A stretch of 52,137 nucleotides of DNA, taken from the NCBI GenBank assembly GCA_017429345.1, contig JAFRPB010000159.1, positions 1 through 52,137 of the forward strand, written 5' to 3'. A program made the position numbers and the translations under genes. This document shows, piece after piece, positions 31,880 to 40,446 of the stretch. Positions within the stretch are counted from its first letter, which is position 1; each line of letters opens with the position of its first letter. Source of the DNA: Clostridia bacterium (GTDB lineage Bacteria > Bacillota > Clostridia > Oscillospirales > Acutalibacteraceae). The notes below the pieces were generated by a model. That model was given only the letters and a program-made list of their open reading frames with translations. It had not been told where the DNA came from and did no database searches.

Positions 31880-33490
31880 ATGCTCCGAAAAACACAAAAT
31901 GAAACGTTTGATCTTTCAGCGGACGGAATCGACGCTTTTTCCCTGTGGCTGAACGATCTGCTTGAAGGTACAAAGATCGACTACCGGGACCGGCTGCGCT
32001 CCTGCCTGATGTTCGAAGAGCTGCTGCTGCGAATGAGCGAGCGCCTCGGCGACGCAGCCGAAGTTTCGGCGGCGGTCGACGTGATCTTCAGCTCAGTGCG
32101 TATCCGCATTGAGATCCCGGGGGACGCGTTCAACCCGCTGAGCGCGACCGCGGAAGAGCTCGGCGACTGGAACAGCTCTCTGATCACCGCGATCGGACTG
32201 AATACGATATATACCTACGCCCCCGGCAAAAACATACTGCGGCTCACGCTGAGAAACAGCAATATGAACGTCGTGCTGAAGATGGCGATCGCGATCGCGG
32301 CGGGCTGCACCGTCGGCGCTCTGGGCATATTGCTTTTGCCCCGGTCGGGCCTGCAGACCATGACGGACTCCGTGCTGCTGCCGACCTTTGATATCTGGAG
32401 CGAGCTGCTGAACACCGTCTCGGGCCCGATCATATTCTTTATGGCGATCACGACGATGCTGAATACAAAGGGCATCTCGCGGCAGGGCGGCAGCAGCTTC
32501 CGCACGATCGGCAGATATTTACTGTTCAGTTTTCTGATCGTCGCGGGCGCGCTGATTCTGGCAAAAATAAGCTTTTCATTCGGCCAGAATACGCTGGAAA
32601 CATCGCAGGATCCCTTTTCCCTGGGGATGCAGTTCATTTTGGAAATGGTCCCGAAGGATCTTCTGTCGCCGGTGATGGATTCCAACACGCCGCAGCTTCT
32701 GCTGATGGCCGTTGTACTCGGCGCTGCGCTGATCGCGCTCGGAGACCGCGTAAAACCGCTCAAAAACGGTATACGGCAGGTGAACATGATCGGCCTGACG
32801 CTTGCGAAATGGATGAGCCTGCTGGTGCCCTTTGTTCTGGGTCTGTTCCTCTGCATCGAGATCTGGAGCAATCAGACGCTCCTTCTGTTCGGCATGTGGA
32901 AGCCGCTCGCACTGTCTCTCGGCGTTTCCGTCGTCGTGCTGGTTGTCGATATTCTCTGGTTCTCCGTCTCAATGAAGGTGCTGCTGCGCACGGCGGTCAG
33001 AAAACTTGCGGCGCTGTTTCTGCAGACGCTGCGCTCCGGCTCCGTCGATAACGACGTATTCGACGCGGCGGAAAAATCCTGCGTCCGGGATCTCGGGATC
33101 GACCGTAATTATACAAAGATCTGTCTGCCGCAGGGGATCGTGCTGTATGTGCCGATCAGCGCCATCGGCATTCTGATGTTCACGGTCTACGCCCTGCAGG
33201 TATATAACATCGACGCCGACGTTTTCTGGCAGATCGCCCTTGTGTTTTTCGCCGTGCTTCTGTTCGTGATGACGCCACCGGTTCCCGGCGCGAATCTGTT
33301 GTCTTACGCCGTTCTGTTCTCTTGGCTCGGACTGCCTGAGACGGTGATCATCGACGCGATGGTTTTTGAGATCGTGTTCGGTATTTTTTCCTCTGCGGCG
33401 AATCTGACGATGCTTCAGATCGAAACCGTATTTCAGGCAAAACGCCTCGGCATGCTGAATTTTCAGACGCTGCGCGAGGCAAAAAAATAA
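31880..33490 (+). CDS. SDF-type dicarboxylate/amino acid:cation symporter with N-terminal RsbW-like domain
   Basis: The 536-residue product has two parts. Residues 1-125 are soluble and resemble a GHKL/RsbW-type ATPase: a helix MFEELLLRMSERLGD in the N-box place, VRIRIEIPGDAFNPL in the G1 place and a final strand NILRLTLRN. The N-box Asn and the DxGxG glycines are not preserved, so ATP binding is doubtful. Residues 130-530 are a DAACS/SDF transporter with about eight membrane segments, including MAVVLGAALIALGDR and TPPVPGANLLSYAVLF, which imports acidic amino acids or dicarboxylates with cations. Typical transporters of this family are near 400-430 residues, so the N-terminal domain is an addition. 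GGGAGG precedes the ATG. Confidence 0.82.
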   Translation: MLRKTQNETFDLSADGIDAFSLWLNDLLEGTKIDYRDRLRSCLMFEELLLRMSERLGDAAEVSAAVDVIFSSVRIRIEIPGDAFNPLSATAEELGDWNSSLITAIGLNTIYTYAPGKNILRLTLRNSNMNVVLKMAIAIAAGCTVGALGILLLPRSGLQTMTDSVLLPTFDIWSELLNTVSGPIIFFMAITTMLNTKGISRQGGSSFRTIGRYLLFSFLIVAGALILAKISFSFGQNTLETSQDPFSLGMQFILEMVPKDLLSPVMDSNTPQLLLMAVVLGAALIALGDRVKPLKNGIRQVNMIGLTLAKWMSLLVPFVLGLFLCIEIWSNQTLLLFGMWKPLALSLGVSVVVLVVDILWFSVSMKVLLRTAVRKLAALFLQTLRSGSVDNDVFDAAEKSCVRDLGIDRNYTKICLPQGIVLYVPISAIGILMFTVYALQVYNIDADVFWQIALVFFAVLLFVMTPPVPGANLLSYAVLFSWLGLPETVIIDAMVFEIVFGIFSSAANLTMLQIETVFQAKRLGMLNFQTLREAKK

Positions 33491-33522
33491 TTTTCGCGTT
33501 TTTTCGTTTTTTTCCGTTTTTT

Positions 33523-33547
33523 TGTAACGAAACGCCGTTTCGATCGT
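33523..33547 (+). promoter_or_regulatory. Candidate ECF-sigma autoregulatory promoter
   Basis: TGTAACG (33523-33529) followed by CGATCGT (33541-33547) gives AAC and CGT cores 16 bp apart, the general ECF spacing. It lies 42 bp before the sigma gene, as expected for autoregulation. A T-rich tract precedes it (33490-33523). Confidence 0.5.
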
Positions 33548-33588
33548 TTTATGAGTGAAGGAACACGAAAGAAAAGGAGGTTCGGGGC

Positions 33589-34089
33589 GTGGAAAACGAT
33601 CTGCTCGCGCGCGTATACCGGCAGTACAGCCGGGAGATACGGCTGTATCTTTACGTGCTGTCGAAAAACGAAACGCTCGCCGAGGACCTCACGCAGGAGA
33701 CCTTTCTCAAGGCGCTTCTTTCGCTCCCCGCGGAGCATCCGAACGTCCGGGCGTGGCTGTATACGGTGGCGCGCAACCTGTATTACGACAGCCGCAAAAA
33801 GGACCGGCGGATCGTAAACGACGAAATCCCCGACAGGGAAGACGACGTTCATCCGGGACCTGAGGATACGATTCTCGCAAGCGAGAGGGATCGGGCGCTG
33901 ATGCGCGCGGTAACGGAGCTTGAGGAGCGCAAACGCGAGATCGTGCAGCTCCATTACTTTTCGGGCGTGCCTCTGAAGGACGCCGCGGCGCTCACCGGCC
34001 TGACGCCGGAAAACGCGCGGGTGCTGCTGTTCCGGGCAAAAAAAGAACTCAGGATCAAAATGGAGGCGTTGGGATATGACATACCGTGA
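33589..34089 (+). CDS. ECF-type RNA polymerase sigma factor
   Basis: The start is GTG with an AAGGAGG site. The 166-residue product has sigma region 2 (VYRQYSREIRLYLYVLSKNE, then AEDLTQETFLKAL and VRAWLYTVARNLYYD) and region 4 (RKREIVQLHYFSGVPLKDAA followed by LTGLTPENARVLLFRAKKEL). No region 3 is present, as in ECF factors. It directs polymerase to stress- or envelope-related promoters. It overlaps the anti-sigma gene by 14 bp. Confidence 0.95.
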   Translation: MENDLLARVYRQYSREIRLYLYVLSKNETLAEDLTQETFLKALLSLPAEHPNVRAWLYTVARNLYYDSRKKDRRIVNDEIPDREDDVHPGPEDTILASERDRALMRAVTELEERKREIVQLHYFSGVPLKDAAALTGLTPENARVLLFRAKKELRIKMEALGYDIP

Positions 34090-35233
34090 AAAACTCGATC
34101 TTTACGCGCAGGGCGCGCTGGACAAAGAAGAAACCGAAAAAGTGGAAGAAACGTTGGAAAAGCACGCGGCGATCCGGGAATTCCTTTCGGATGAGCCCGC
34201 CGCTCCGGCACTGGAGACGCTGCGGGAGGAACCGACGGACGCTGAGACACAGGCGGACGCCGCCGCGTTCTCAAAGCAGGTCAACAAATATATCCGCCGG
34301 GCGTTCCTGAAAGCGGGCGCCGTGGTGCTGGCGGTCGTTCTGCTCGTGGTGTTCCTTCTGCCGCAGGCGGCGGATGTGCTGTTCTACGATCCCGGCAAAA
34401 CCGTTCCGGGCACGGAGATCAACCGTATGACGTTGGATCTGCGCGTTTACAGTGAGCTGTTCCTGCCGCACGCGGGACCGTATACCGAAGTCTACGCCGA
34501 CTCCCGCGGTTGGGGCGAGTACGAGATCAACGCGCCGCAGACGATCACCTATAACAAAGAGCCAGCAAAGAGCCTCGTCGGCAAGATCAGCCGCGGCAAG
34601 CTAAACTGGTACACGCCGGATTACGTCCGGCTCTCCCCGATCAACTTGCTCAAGCACGCCCTCGCCGGCGTGGACGCCGGATACGTGTTCGAGGGCGACG
34701 GCAGCGATATGGCGGAGGTGAAGACGGCGCTCGGAGAGCTGCCCGCGAGCAGCGGAACTTCCGCCTTCGTCACGCTCGATACGGTCATGACCTTTGCGGA
34801 ATTCGCGGACTGGGCGAAGAAGAACGACGCGTGGCCTTACTGGTGCGCAGTCTGCCTGAAAACGAACGGCGTCGACCAAGCGACACACCGCGTAAACCGC
34901 CTGTTCGGCGTGTATTACGGCGCGCCCTTTATCCCCGGGGACGATCAGATCGGCGACACCGGGAAACTCTATGCGCCGTCGGACTTCGACGATATGACGC
35001 GCGTCGCGGACGGGATGGCGGAGCACGCGGCGGCGCTGCTCGACTACGCCGAGAACAACCGCGCGTTTATCAAAATGATGGGCGACTCCGCCGAGAAGGG
35101 CGAATTCGCGGCGATGGCGGACAATATCCGCGAGAACGGGCTGTTCGTGTACGGCTTCTTTGCCCGCACGACGGCGGAGGATTTTGTGGCTCTCTCCGAA
35201 AACGAACACGTTGCGTATATTGAGCTGGTGTAA
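34076..35233 (+). CDS. membrane anti-sigma factor
   Basis: The 385-residue product starts with a cytoplasmic anti-sigma domain (MTYREKLDLYAQGALDKEET, about 1-75) and one membrane helix (AGAVVLAVVLLVVFLLPQAA, residues about 82-102). A large outside domain follows, similar to the anti-sigma C-terminal (Sigma_reg_C) type with DFDDMTRVADGMAEHAAALL near the end. Such proteins hold the ECF factor at the membrane until an outside signal releases it. Overlap with the sigma gene supports the pairing. The stop codon TAA is also the first three bases of repeat R2. Confidence 0.88.
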   Translation: MTYREKLDLYAQGALDKEETEKVEETLEKHAAIREFLSDEPAAPALETLREEPTDAETQADAAAFSKQVNKYIRRAFLKAGAVVLAVVLLVVFLLPQAADVLFYDPGKTVPGTEINRMTLDLRVYSELFLPHAGPYTEVYADSRGWGEYEINAPQTITYNKEPAKSLVGKISRGKLNWYTPDYVRLSPINLLKHALAGVDAGYVFEGDGSDMAEVKTALGELPASSGTSAFVTLDTVMTFAEFADWAKKNDAWPYWCAVCLKTNGVDQATHRVNRLFGVYYGAPFIPGDDQIGDTGKLYAPSDFDDMTRVADGMAEHAAALLDYAENNRAFIKMMGDSAEKGEFAAMADNIRENGLFVYGFFARTTAEDFVALSENEHVAYIELV

Positions 35234-35480
35234 ATTCTGATTTATCGGGGCGTTCACGCCCCGATAAATCAGAATTTGGGCATTGGTCAATAGGCAATAG
35301 GCATTAGACCTGTAAAATGTACGATTTGCGTTTTGTTATACTCAAATCGCCAAATTGACAGCATTGTATATTTTACGCAAGGTTACCGATAGAATTGTTT
35401 GTGTAAATCCAACCGGTCTATTGCCTAATGCATAATGCCTGTAAATTCTGATTTAACGGTTTCACCGTTAAATCAGAATT
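35231..35480. repeat. Heptamer/hairpin intergenic repeat, copy R2 (longest)
   Basis: A perfect 21-bp hairpin begins TAAATTCTGATTTATCGGGG and has a TTCA tip. Units GGGCATT, GGTCAAT, AGGCAAT, AGGCATT follow, then a long AT-rich centre unlike the other copies. An inverse run of TATTGCC/TAATGCC units and a second hairpin (GTAAATTCTGATTTAACGGT, tip TTC) end the element. The repeat starts exactly at the anti-sigma stop codon. Confidence 0.85.
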
Positions 35481-35524
35481 TACCGCAACAGCGCCCTGCC
35501 GGAAGGCAGGGCGCTGTTGCGGTA
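35481..35524. terminator. Strong hairpin between convergent genes, terminator-like
   Basis: TACCGCAACAGCGCCCTGCC (35481-35500) pairs perfectly with 35505-35524 around a GGAA tetraloop: a 20-bp stem. No good T run follows on either strand, but the position just after the minus-strand stop fits a terminator. Confidence 0.65.
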
Positions 35525-35534
35525 ATGAAAAATT

Positions 35535-38500
35535 TCAGCTTTTCGGCACGGTCCTGAACAGCGTTCTGATCACGTGCAGGAAGGTGTGGATCAGCCCGAG
35601 CAGACGGTCGATGAAATTGCCGTCGTGCGTCTCGCCGCAATACGGGCAGCCGTGCTCGTAAACAGTCGGTTCGTCGGGATCGCCGGTGGGCGCGATGGTT
35701 TCACCCGCCGTGACGAGCTTGCCGCAGGCAAGGCAGTATTCGTCGCCCGTGTAACCGCTCTCGTCCGCGGTCGCGTCGCGGTGGCCGAGCAGGCGGATCT
35801 CGCCGACGTGGTTATTCGGGTCGACGTCGCCGGTCTCGATTCGCTGCGTCTCGCCGCAGGAGCACTTGCGGACTTCATATGCCTTCGCGATGCAGGTCGC
35901 TTCGTGCGATTCGATCACGGTATCGAAGGAATGCGTGTGCGGGATCTCGGTCTTCGGGATGACCGTACCGGTCGTGAGGACCGCGCCGCAGGCGGTGCAG
36001 ATCACGTCGCCGGTGTAGCCGAACTCACTCTCGGTCGCCTCGCGCGCGCCGACGGTGATCGGCGTCACGGCGTGGTTGTCGGGGTCGAATTCGCCGCTCT
36101 CGACGATCTTCACAAGGCCGCAGGAGCAGACGTATTCGTCGAACGCCTTCGCGATACAGGTCGCGTCAACGTGGCGAACGAGCGTGTCGTAGGCGTGGAC
36201 GTGGTCGCCGTCCTTCGGGATGACCTCGCCCTCGACGATCGTCGCGCCGCAGGCGGGACAGATCTGATCGCCGGTGTAGCCGTCCGCCTCCGCGGTCGCG
36301 GCGTGCGCGCCGACGGTGATCGCCGATTTCGCGTGGTTCGACGCATCGATCGCGGTCGGATTTCTCTGCTCGGTCATGCCGCATTCGCAGATATATTCGT
36401 CATAACCGCCGGAAACGCAGTTCGCCGCGACGGTGCGCACGAAGGTCGCAAAGTCATGCTCGTGCGCCGGGATCGCGGTGGGCTCAAACACCGCATAATA
36501 GGTCTCGTCCGCGACAGCGGGAGCGAGCGGGTCGCCGCTGCCGTCCTGCGCGGTGTTCCAACCGGTAAACGCGTAGGAATATTCGGCGTCCTGCGCCTTG
36601 ACGGGCACAAAGCCCGCGTCCGGCGTTTCGCCGTAAGCTGCGGTCACCTCGGTGCTGCCGTCTTCGGTAACAAAGGTGATCGTATAGGTATTTTTCGCAA
36701 GGTCGCCGACGGAGATCTCCGTCTGACCCGTGACCGTGTGCGTGTAGGAGAACACAAGCCCTGTCTTGCCGGTCTTTTCAAGCACGGTATCGCCGACAGT
36801 CACGACGGGCTCGGCATCGGAATACGCCCCGTTCACGGTCACGGTGAAGTCAAGCACCGTGCCGTAATCGCGCATACCGGAAGCGATGCTGATCGTGCTG
36901 CCGACGCCGCCGTTGACGAACACGGGATACTGTCTTGTCGTTTCGCTGAACTGCGCGGTATAGGTCACATCCGCGGTCGCGGGAACGATCGCCGGATCCC
37001 AGCCGGTGAAGGTATAGGTATACTGCGCGGTCGCCTCTTTCGCGGGGACGCCGTTATAAACGGGCGTTTCGCCGTAGGCAACGGTCGTTTCGGTCTCGGT
37101 CCCGTTCACGCTGAAGGTGACGGCGTAAGTATTCTTCGTCAGGCTGCCGACGGATAAATAGGTGTTGCCCGTTACCTCGACGGTATAGCCGTAAACGCCG
37201 CCGTCGCCCTCGGGCGTTTCAAGCGCTTCGCCGTTTACGGTAACGACGGGCGTCGATTCGCTGTAGGCTTCGTTCACGGTCACGGTAAAGCTGAGCTCCG
37301 TGCCGTAATCGACCATGCCGGAGGCAATGCTGATCTCGCTGCCGACGCCGCCGCCGACAAATACGGGATACTGGTTTGTCGTTTCGGAGAACTGCGCGGT
37401 ATAGGTCGTATCCTCAGTCGCGGGAGCGAGCGCGGGATCCCAGCCGGTGAAGGTATAGGTATACTGCGCGGTCGCGGCCTTTGCGGGAATGCCGTTATAA
37501 ACGGGTGTTTTGCCGTAAGATACGGTCGTTTCGGTCTCGGTCCCGTCCACGCTGAAGGTGACCGTATAGGTATTCTTCGCAAGATCGGCAACGGAGATCG
37601 CGGTATTGCCGGTCACGGTCACGGTATACGCATAGACGCCGCCGTCGCCCGCGGGCGTCTCCAACGCCTCGCCGTTGACGCTCACGACGGGCTCGGAGTC
37701 GGAATACGCCTCGTCCACGGTCACGGTGAACGCAAGCTCCGTGCCGTAATCGACCATACCCGAAGCGGCGCTGATCTCGCTGCCGGCGCCGCCGGTCACG
37801 AACACGGGATACTGTTTTGTCGTCTCATCGAACTGCGCGGTGTAGGTCGCCTCGCCCGTAACGGCCGCGATCTCGGGATCCCAACCGATGAAGGTATAGG
37901 CATACTGCGCCGTATCCGCTTTCGCGGGGACGCCGTCATAGACGGGCGTCGCGCCGTAGGGGAAGGAAACGGTCGATTCCGTCCCGTCCACGATAAAAGT
38001 GATGTCGTAATTGTTGACCTCGGCGCCGAAATAAGGATAATAGGTCGCGTCGCCGGTCACCGCGGGCAGAGCGTCCGCCGCGTAATACGGCGCGTTGCTG
38101 CCGGGCTCGGCATTCGCGTCCGTCGTCCAGCCGAGGAAGGTATAGGTGTTCGCGTCGCCGCCCGCAAGCGTCGGAGTCTCGCCGTCATAGGCGGGGACTG
38201 CGCCGTAGAAATAATCCGCGCTCGTCTCGGTGCCGTCCACACTGAAGGTCACGGTAAACGCGTCGAGTTTGTAATAGAGATCCATTACCGCGCTGCCGTC
38301 GCCGTCGATGTTGACCGACGCGTCGCCCAGGTCGGGATCGAGCGAATAATGCGCGATATCCAGCGCGACGTCCGCGGCGTTCACCGCAGTATCGGTGGTG
38401 CCGGTGTGCAGCCGTTCGACCGCCGAAACGCCGTCATAACTGCCGGTCGGATCCATAATATAGTGGTTGACAAGGTAAGGCGTGTCGTCGTTCGCCGTCC

Positions 38501-40223
38501 ACTGCGCATAGAGCTGCGAGGCCTGCAGCACGTCCCACGCTGCGGCGGAGGAGCCGTCCGCGGCGTAATACTGCTTGCCGCCGGTCGCGGCGTCGAAATA
38601 GCCGTTGAAGGTGTAGCCGTCGCGCTGCGGGGGCGTTACCGCGGGCATCGCCTGCGTATAGACCGCAGAGACCGCAGCAGTGCCCGCCGTGGTGGCGTCG
38701 GGCGCGTTCAGCGTCACGGCATAGGCGGAGGAACCGCCGCAGACCGAGCAGACGCCGTTCGTGACGGTCAGGCCGCTGCAGGCTTCCCTGACGCTCAGGC
38801 CGCATTCGGGGCAGATCTTCTGATGCGTGGCGTCGTTGTTGCAGCTGAACTGCGTGAAGCTGTGGGCCGCGTACTGCAGCGCGACGCCGGAGAGCGCGAC
38901 GGACGCAGCCGAGGAGGCGGTCAGATCCAGCTTATAATACCGGTACGCTTCCGGCAGGAAATCAAAGGCATAGGCGCTCACCGCGCCTGCCGTGCCGGGC
39001 AGGGCGGCGCCCGAAACGGTATGGATCTGTGTCCAGCTGCTGCCGTCAGCGCTGCCGTAAAGCGTCCACGCGTCGGGCTCCTTCGCCGCGTCGCCCGCGC
39101 TTGTCAGGGTATAGCCGGCGGAGACCACGCTCTTGCCCATATCCCAGGTAAGGGCGGCGCCTTCCGCGGCGTTTTCATACCGCAGGGATGTATCGCCGAG
39201 GAAAGCATTCTGCGCTGCAAGATTCGTCGCGCTCGCATTGCCGGACACGGACGAGGGCGAAACGATATTGTATTTCAGCTCGGAGATCTGGAAGGTGCCC
39301 GCGTCGGAGGGCGCCGTCATCTCGAATTTATAATAGCGATACGCCTGCTTCACGTGAGAAATGCTGAAGTTATAGGGCGTGTAGTTCACGTTCTGCATTT
39401 TGGTATCGTTCACGACGCTCGCAACGACGGTCCAGCTCGAATTGTCGTTGCTGCCGAGAATGTTCCACGATTTCGGGTTTCTGCCCGGGTTGCTCGCGTT
39501 GTCGTTCGCGGTCGTGATCGTATAACTGTCGATCACCACGCGGCGGCCCATATCGCAGGTCACGTATTTATCGGTATTGCTGTTGCAGCACCATTTCGTG
39601 CCGGTGTTGCCGTCGAACACGTTCTGTGATTTTTCCGAGGAGGAAGACGTGGAATCCGCGCCCGCGACCCACACGCACTCGTTCGGGGAGAAGTTCATCG
39701 TGAACTCGGAAAGCTGGAAGATGCCGCCTTTGGTGGCGGTGATATACAGCTTATAATACCGGTACGCAGCGACCGTATCAAGTGAGAAATTATAACCGGT
39801 CTTGTTCGCCGCGCCCAGGACCGTGTCGTTCGTCACGGAATCGATCTCGTGCCAGTCTCCGCTGCCCGTGCTGTGATCCGGGCTGTTGGTGCCGTAAAGC
39901 TTCCAGTCGCGGGGATTTCTGGTGGAATAGTTCGCGGTATCGTTGCCGGTGTACATCGTGTAGGTCTTCGCGACGCGGCTTGAGCCCACGTCAAAGACGA
40001 TGTAAAGGACACCGTCGATCAGACCGGTGCACCATTTGGTGTCCACGGTGCCGTCGATCAGCTTTTTTGCGCCCTCGCCGCCGTCCCAGTTGGTACCGCT
40101 GGCGTCCAGTATCGTGTAGTTCGCCGCGGAAGCCGTCAGCGGACTGAGCCCCACTGAAAAGACGGTAAACAGCATGATTACCGAAAGCAGGACCGCAAGG
40201 GGTTTTCTGAAACTTTTGCGCAT
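35535..40223 (-). CDS. giant secreted protein: discoidin-like domains, B-repeats, Cys-pair repeats, zinc-motif tail
   Basis: The ATG at 40223 follows GGAGG and starts a signal peptide (MRKSFRKPLAVLLSVIMLFT, cleavage near residue 34). The product has about 1,562 residues. Three F5/8-type C (discoidin-like) domains come first (RNPRDWKLYGTN, RNPKSWNILGSN, EPDAWTLYGSAD), likely sugar-binding. An InlB-type repeat (RDGYTFNGYFDAATGG) follows. Then come about four B-repeat-like units with a 441-bp period (YTFTGWDP, then DYGTELSFTVTV). Three units with a CxCG...CxxCG pattern follow (YICECG ... QICPACG). The end is CPYCGETHDGNFIDRL plus an amphipathic helix. No LPXTG. Probably a surface glycan-binding protein; monocistronic. 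Confidence 0.9.
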   Translation of the reverse strand: MRKSFRKPLAVLLSVIMLFTVFSVGLSPLTASAANYTILDASGTNWDGGEGAKKLIDGTVDTKWCTGLIDGVLYIVFDVGSSRVAKTYTMYTGNDTANYSTRNPRDWKLYGTNSPDHSTGSGDWHEIDSVTNDTVLGAANKTGYNFSLDTVAAYRYYKLYITATKGGIFQLSEFTMNFSPNECVWVAGADSTSSSSEKSQNVFDGNTGTKWCCNSNTDKYVTCDMGRRVVIDSYTITTANDNASNPGRNPKSWNILGSNDNSSWTVVASVVNDTKMQNVNYTPYNFSISHVKQAYRYYKFEMTAPSDAGTFQISELKYNIVSPSSVSGNASATNLAAQNAFLGDTSLRYENAAEGAALTWDMGKSVVSAGYTLTSAGDAAKEPDAWTLYGSADGSSWTQIHTVSGAALPGTAGAVSAYAFDFLPEAYRYYKLDLTASSAASVALSGVALQYAAHSFTQFSCNNDATHQKICPECGLSVREACSGLTVTNGVCSVCGGSSAYAVTLNAPDATTAGTAAVSAVYTQAMPAVTPPQRDGYTFNGYFDAATGGKQYYAADGSSAAAWDVLQASQLYAQWTANDDTPYLVNHYIMDPTGSYDGVSAVERLHTGTTDTAVNAADVALDIAHYSLDPDLGDASVNIDGDGSAVMDLYYKLDAFTVTFSVDGTETSADYFYGAVPAYDGETPTLAGGDANTYTFLGWTTDANAEPGSNAPYYAADALPAVTGDATYYPYFGAEVNNYDITFIVDGTESTVSFPYGATPVYDGVPAKADTAQYAYTFIGWDPEIAAVTGEATYTAQFDETTKQYPVFVTGGAGSEISAASGMVDYGTELAFTVTVDEAYSDSEPVVSVNGEALETPAGDGGVYAYTVTVTGNTAISVADLAKNTYTVTFSVDGTETETTVSYGKTPVYNGIPAKAATAQYTYTFTGWDPALAPATEDTTYTAQFSETTNQYPVFVGGGVGSEISIASGMVDYGTELSFTVTVNEAYSESTPVVTVNGEALETPEGDGGVYGYTVEVTGNTYLSVGSLTKNTYAVTFSVNGTETETTVAYGETPVYNGVPAKEATAQYTYTFTGWDPAIVPATADVTYTAQFSETTRQYPVFVNGGVGSTISIASGMRDYGTVLDFTVTVNGAYSDAEPVVTVGDTVLEKTGKTGLVFSYTHTVTGQTEISVGDLAKNTYTITFVTEDGSTEVTAAYGETPDAGFVPVKAQDAEYSYAFTGWNTAQDGSGDPLAPAVADETYYAVFEPTAIPAHEHDFATFVRTVAANCVSGGYDEYICECGMTEQRNPTAIDASNHAKSAITVGAHAATAEADGYTGDQICPACGATIVEGEVIPKDGDHVHAYDTLVRHVDATCIAKAFDEYVCSCGLVKIVESGEFDPDNHAVTPITVGAREATESEFGYTGDVICTACGAVLTTGTVIPKTEIPHTHSFDTVIESHEATCIAKAYEVRKCSCGETQRIETGDVDPNNHVGEIRLLGHRDATADESGYTGDEYCLACGKLVTAGETIAPTGDPDEPTVYEHGCPYCGETHDGNFIDRLLGLIHTFLHVIRTLFRTVPKS

Positions 40224-40320
40224 AAATAATCCTCCTGAAAAAATGATGACCCGGGCGTTTGTTCCCGCGGCGGACGCCGCAAAACAAGAACAAATCACCG
40301 GATAATATTATAACGTTTTA

Positions 40321-40349
40321 ATTTTATCATAAAATAATGCCGCGCGCAA
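40321..40349 (-). promoter_or_regulatory. Promoter of the giant discoidin/B-repeat protein gene
   Basis: On the minus strand TTGCGC (complement of 40344-40349) and TAAAAT (complement of 40321-40326) are separated by 17 bp, about 100 bp before the ATG. Confidence 0.6.
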
Positions 40350-40387
40350 GATTTTTTTGTTAATAATGTGTGAGATTTCCGTTGTTT

Positions 40388-40415
40388 TGCCTTGTGAATT
40401 GTGTTATATTATAAT
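40388..40415 (+). promoter_or_regulatory. Possible promoter of the aldo/keto reductase gene
   Basis: TTGCCT (40388-40393), 16-bp spacer and TATAAT (40410-40415), 31 bp before the ATG. The -35 is weak. Confidence 0.5.
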
Positions 40416-40446
40416 TATTCCATTGAAATTAAAAGGAGAAATCGTT

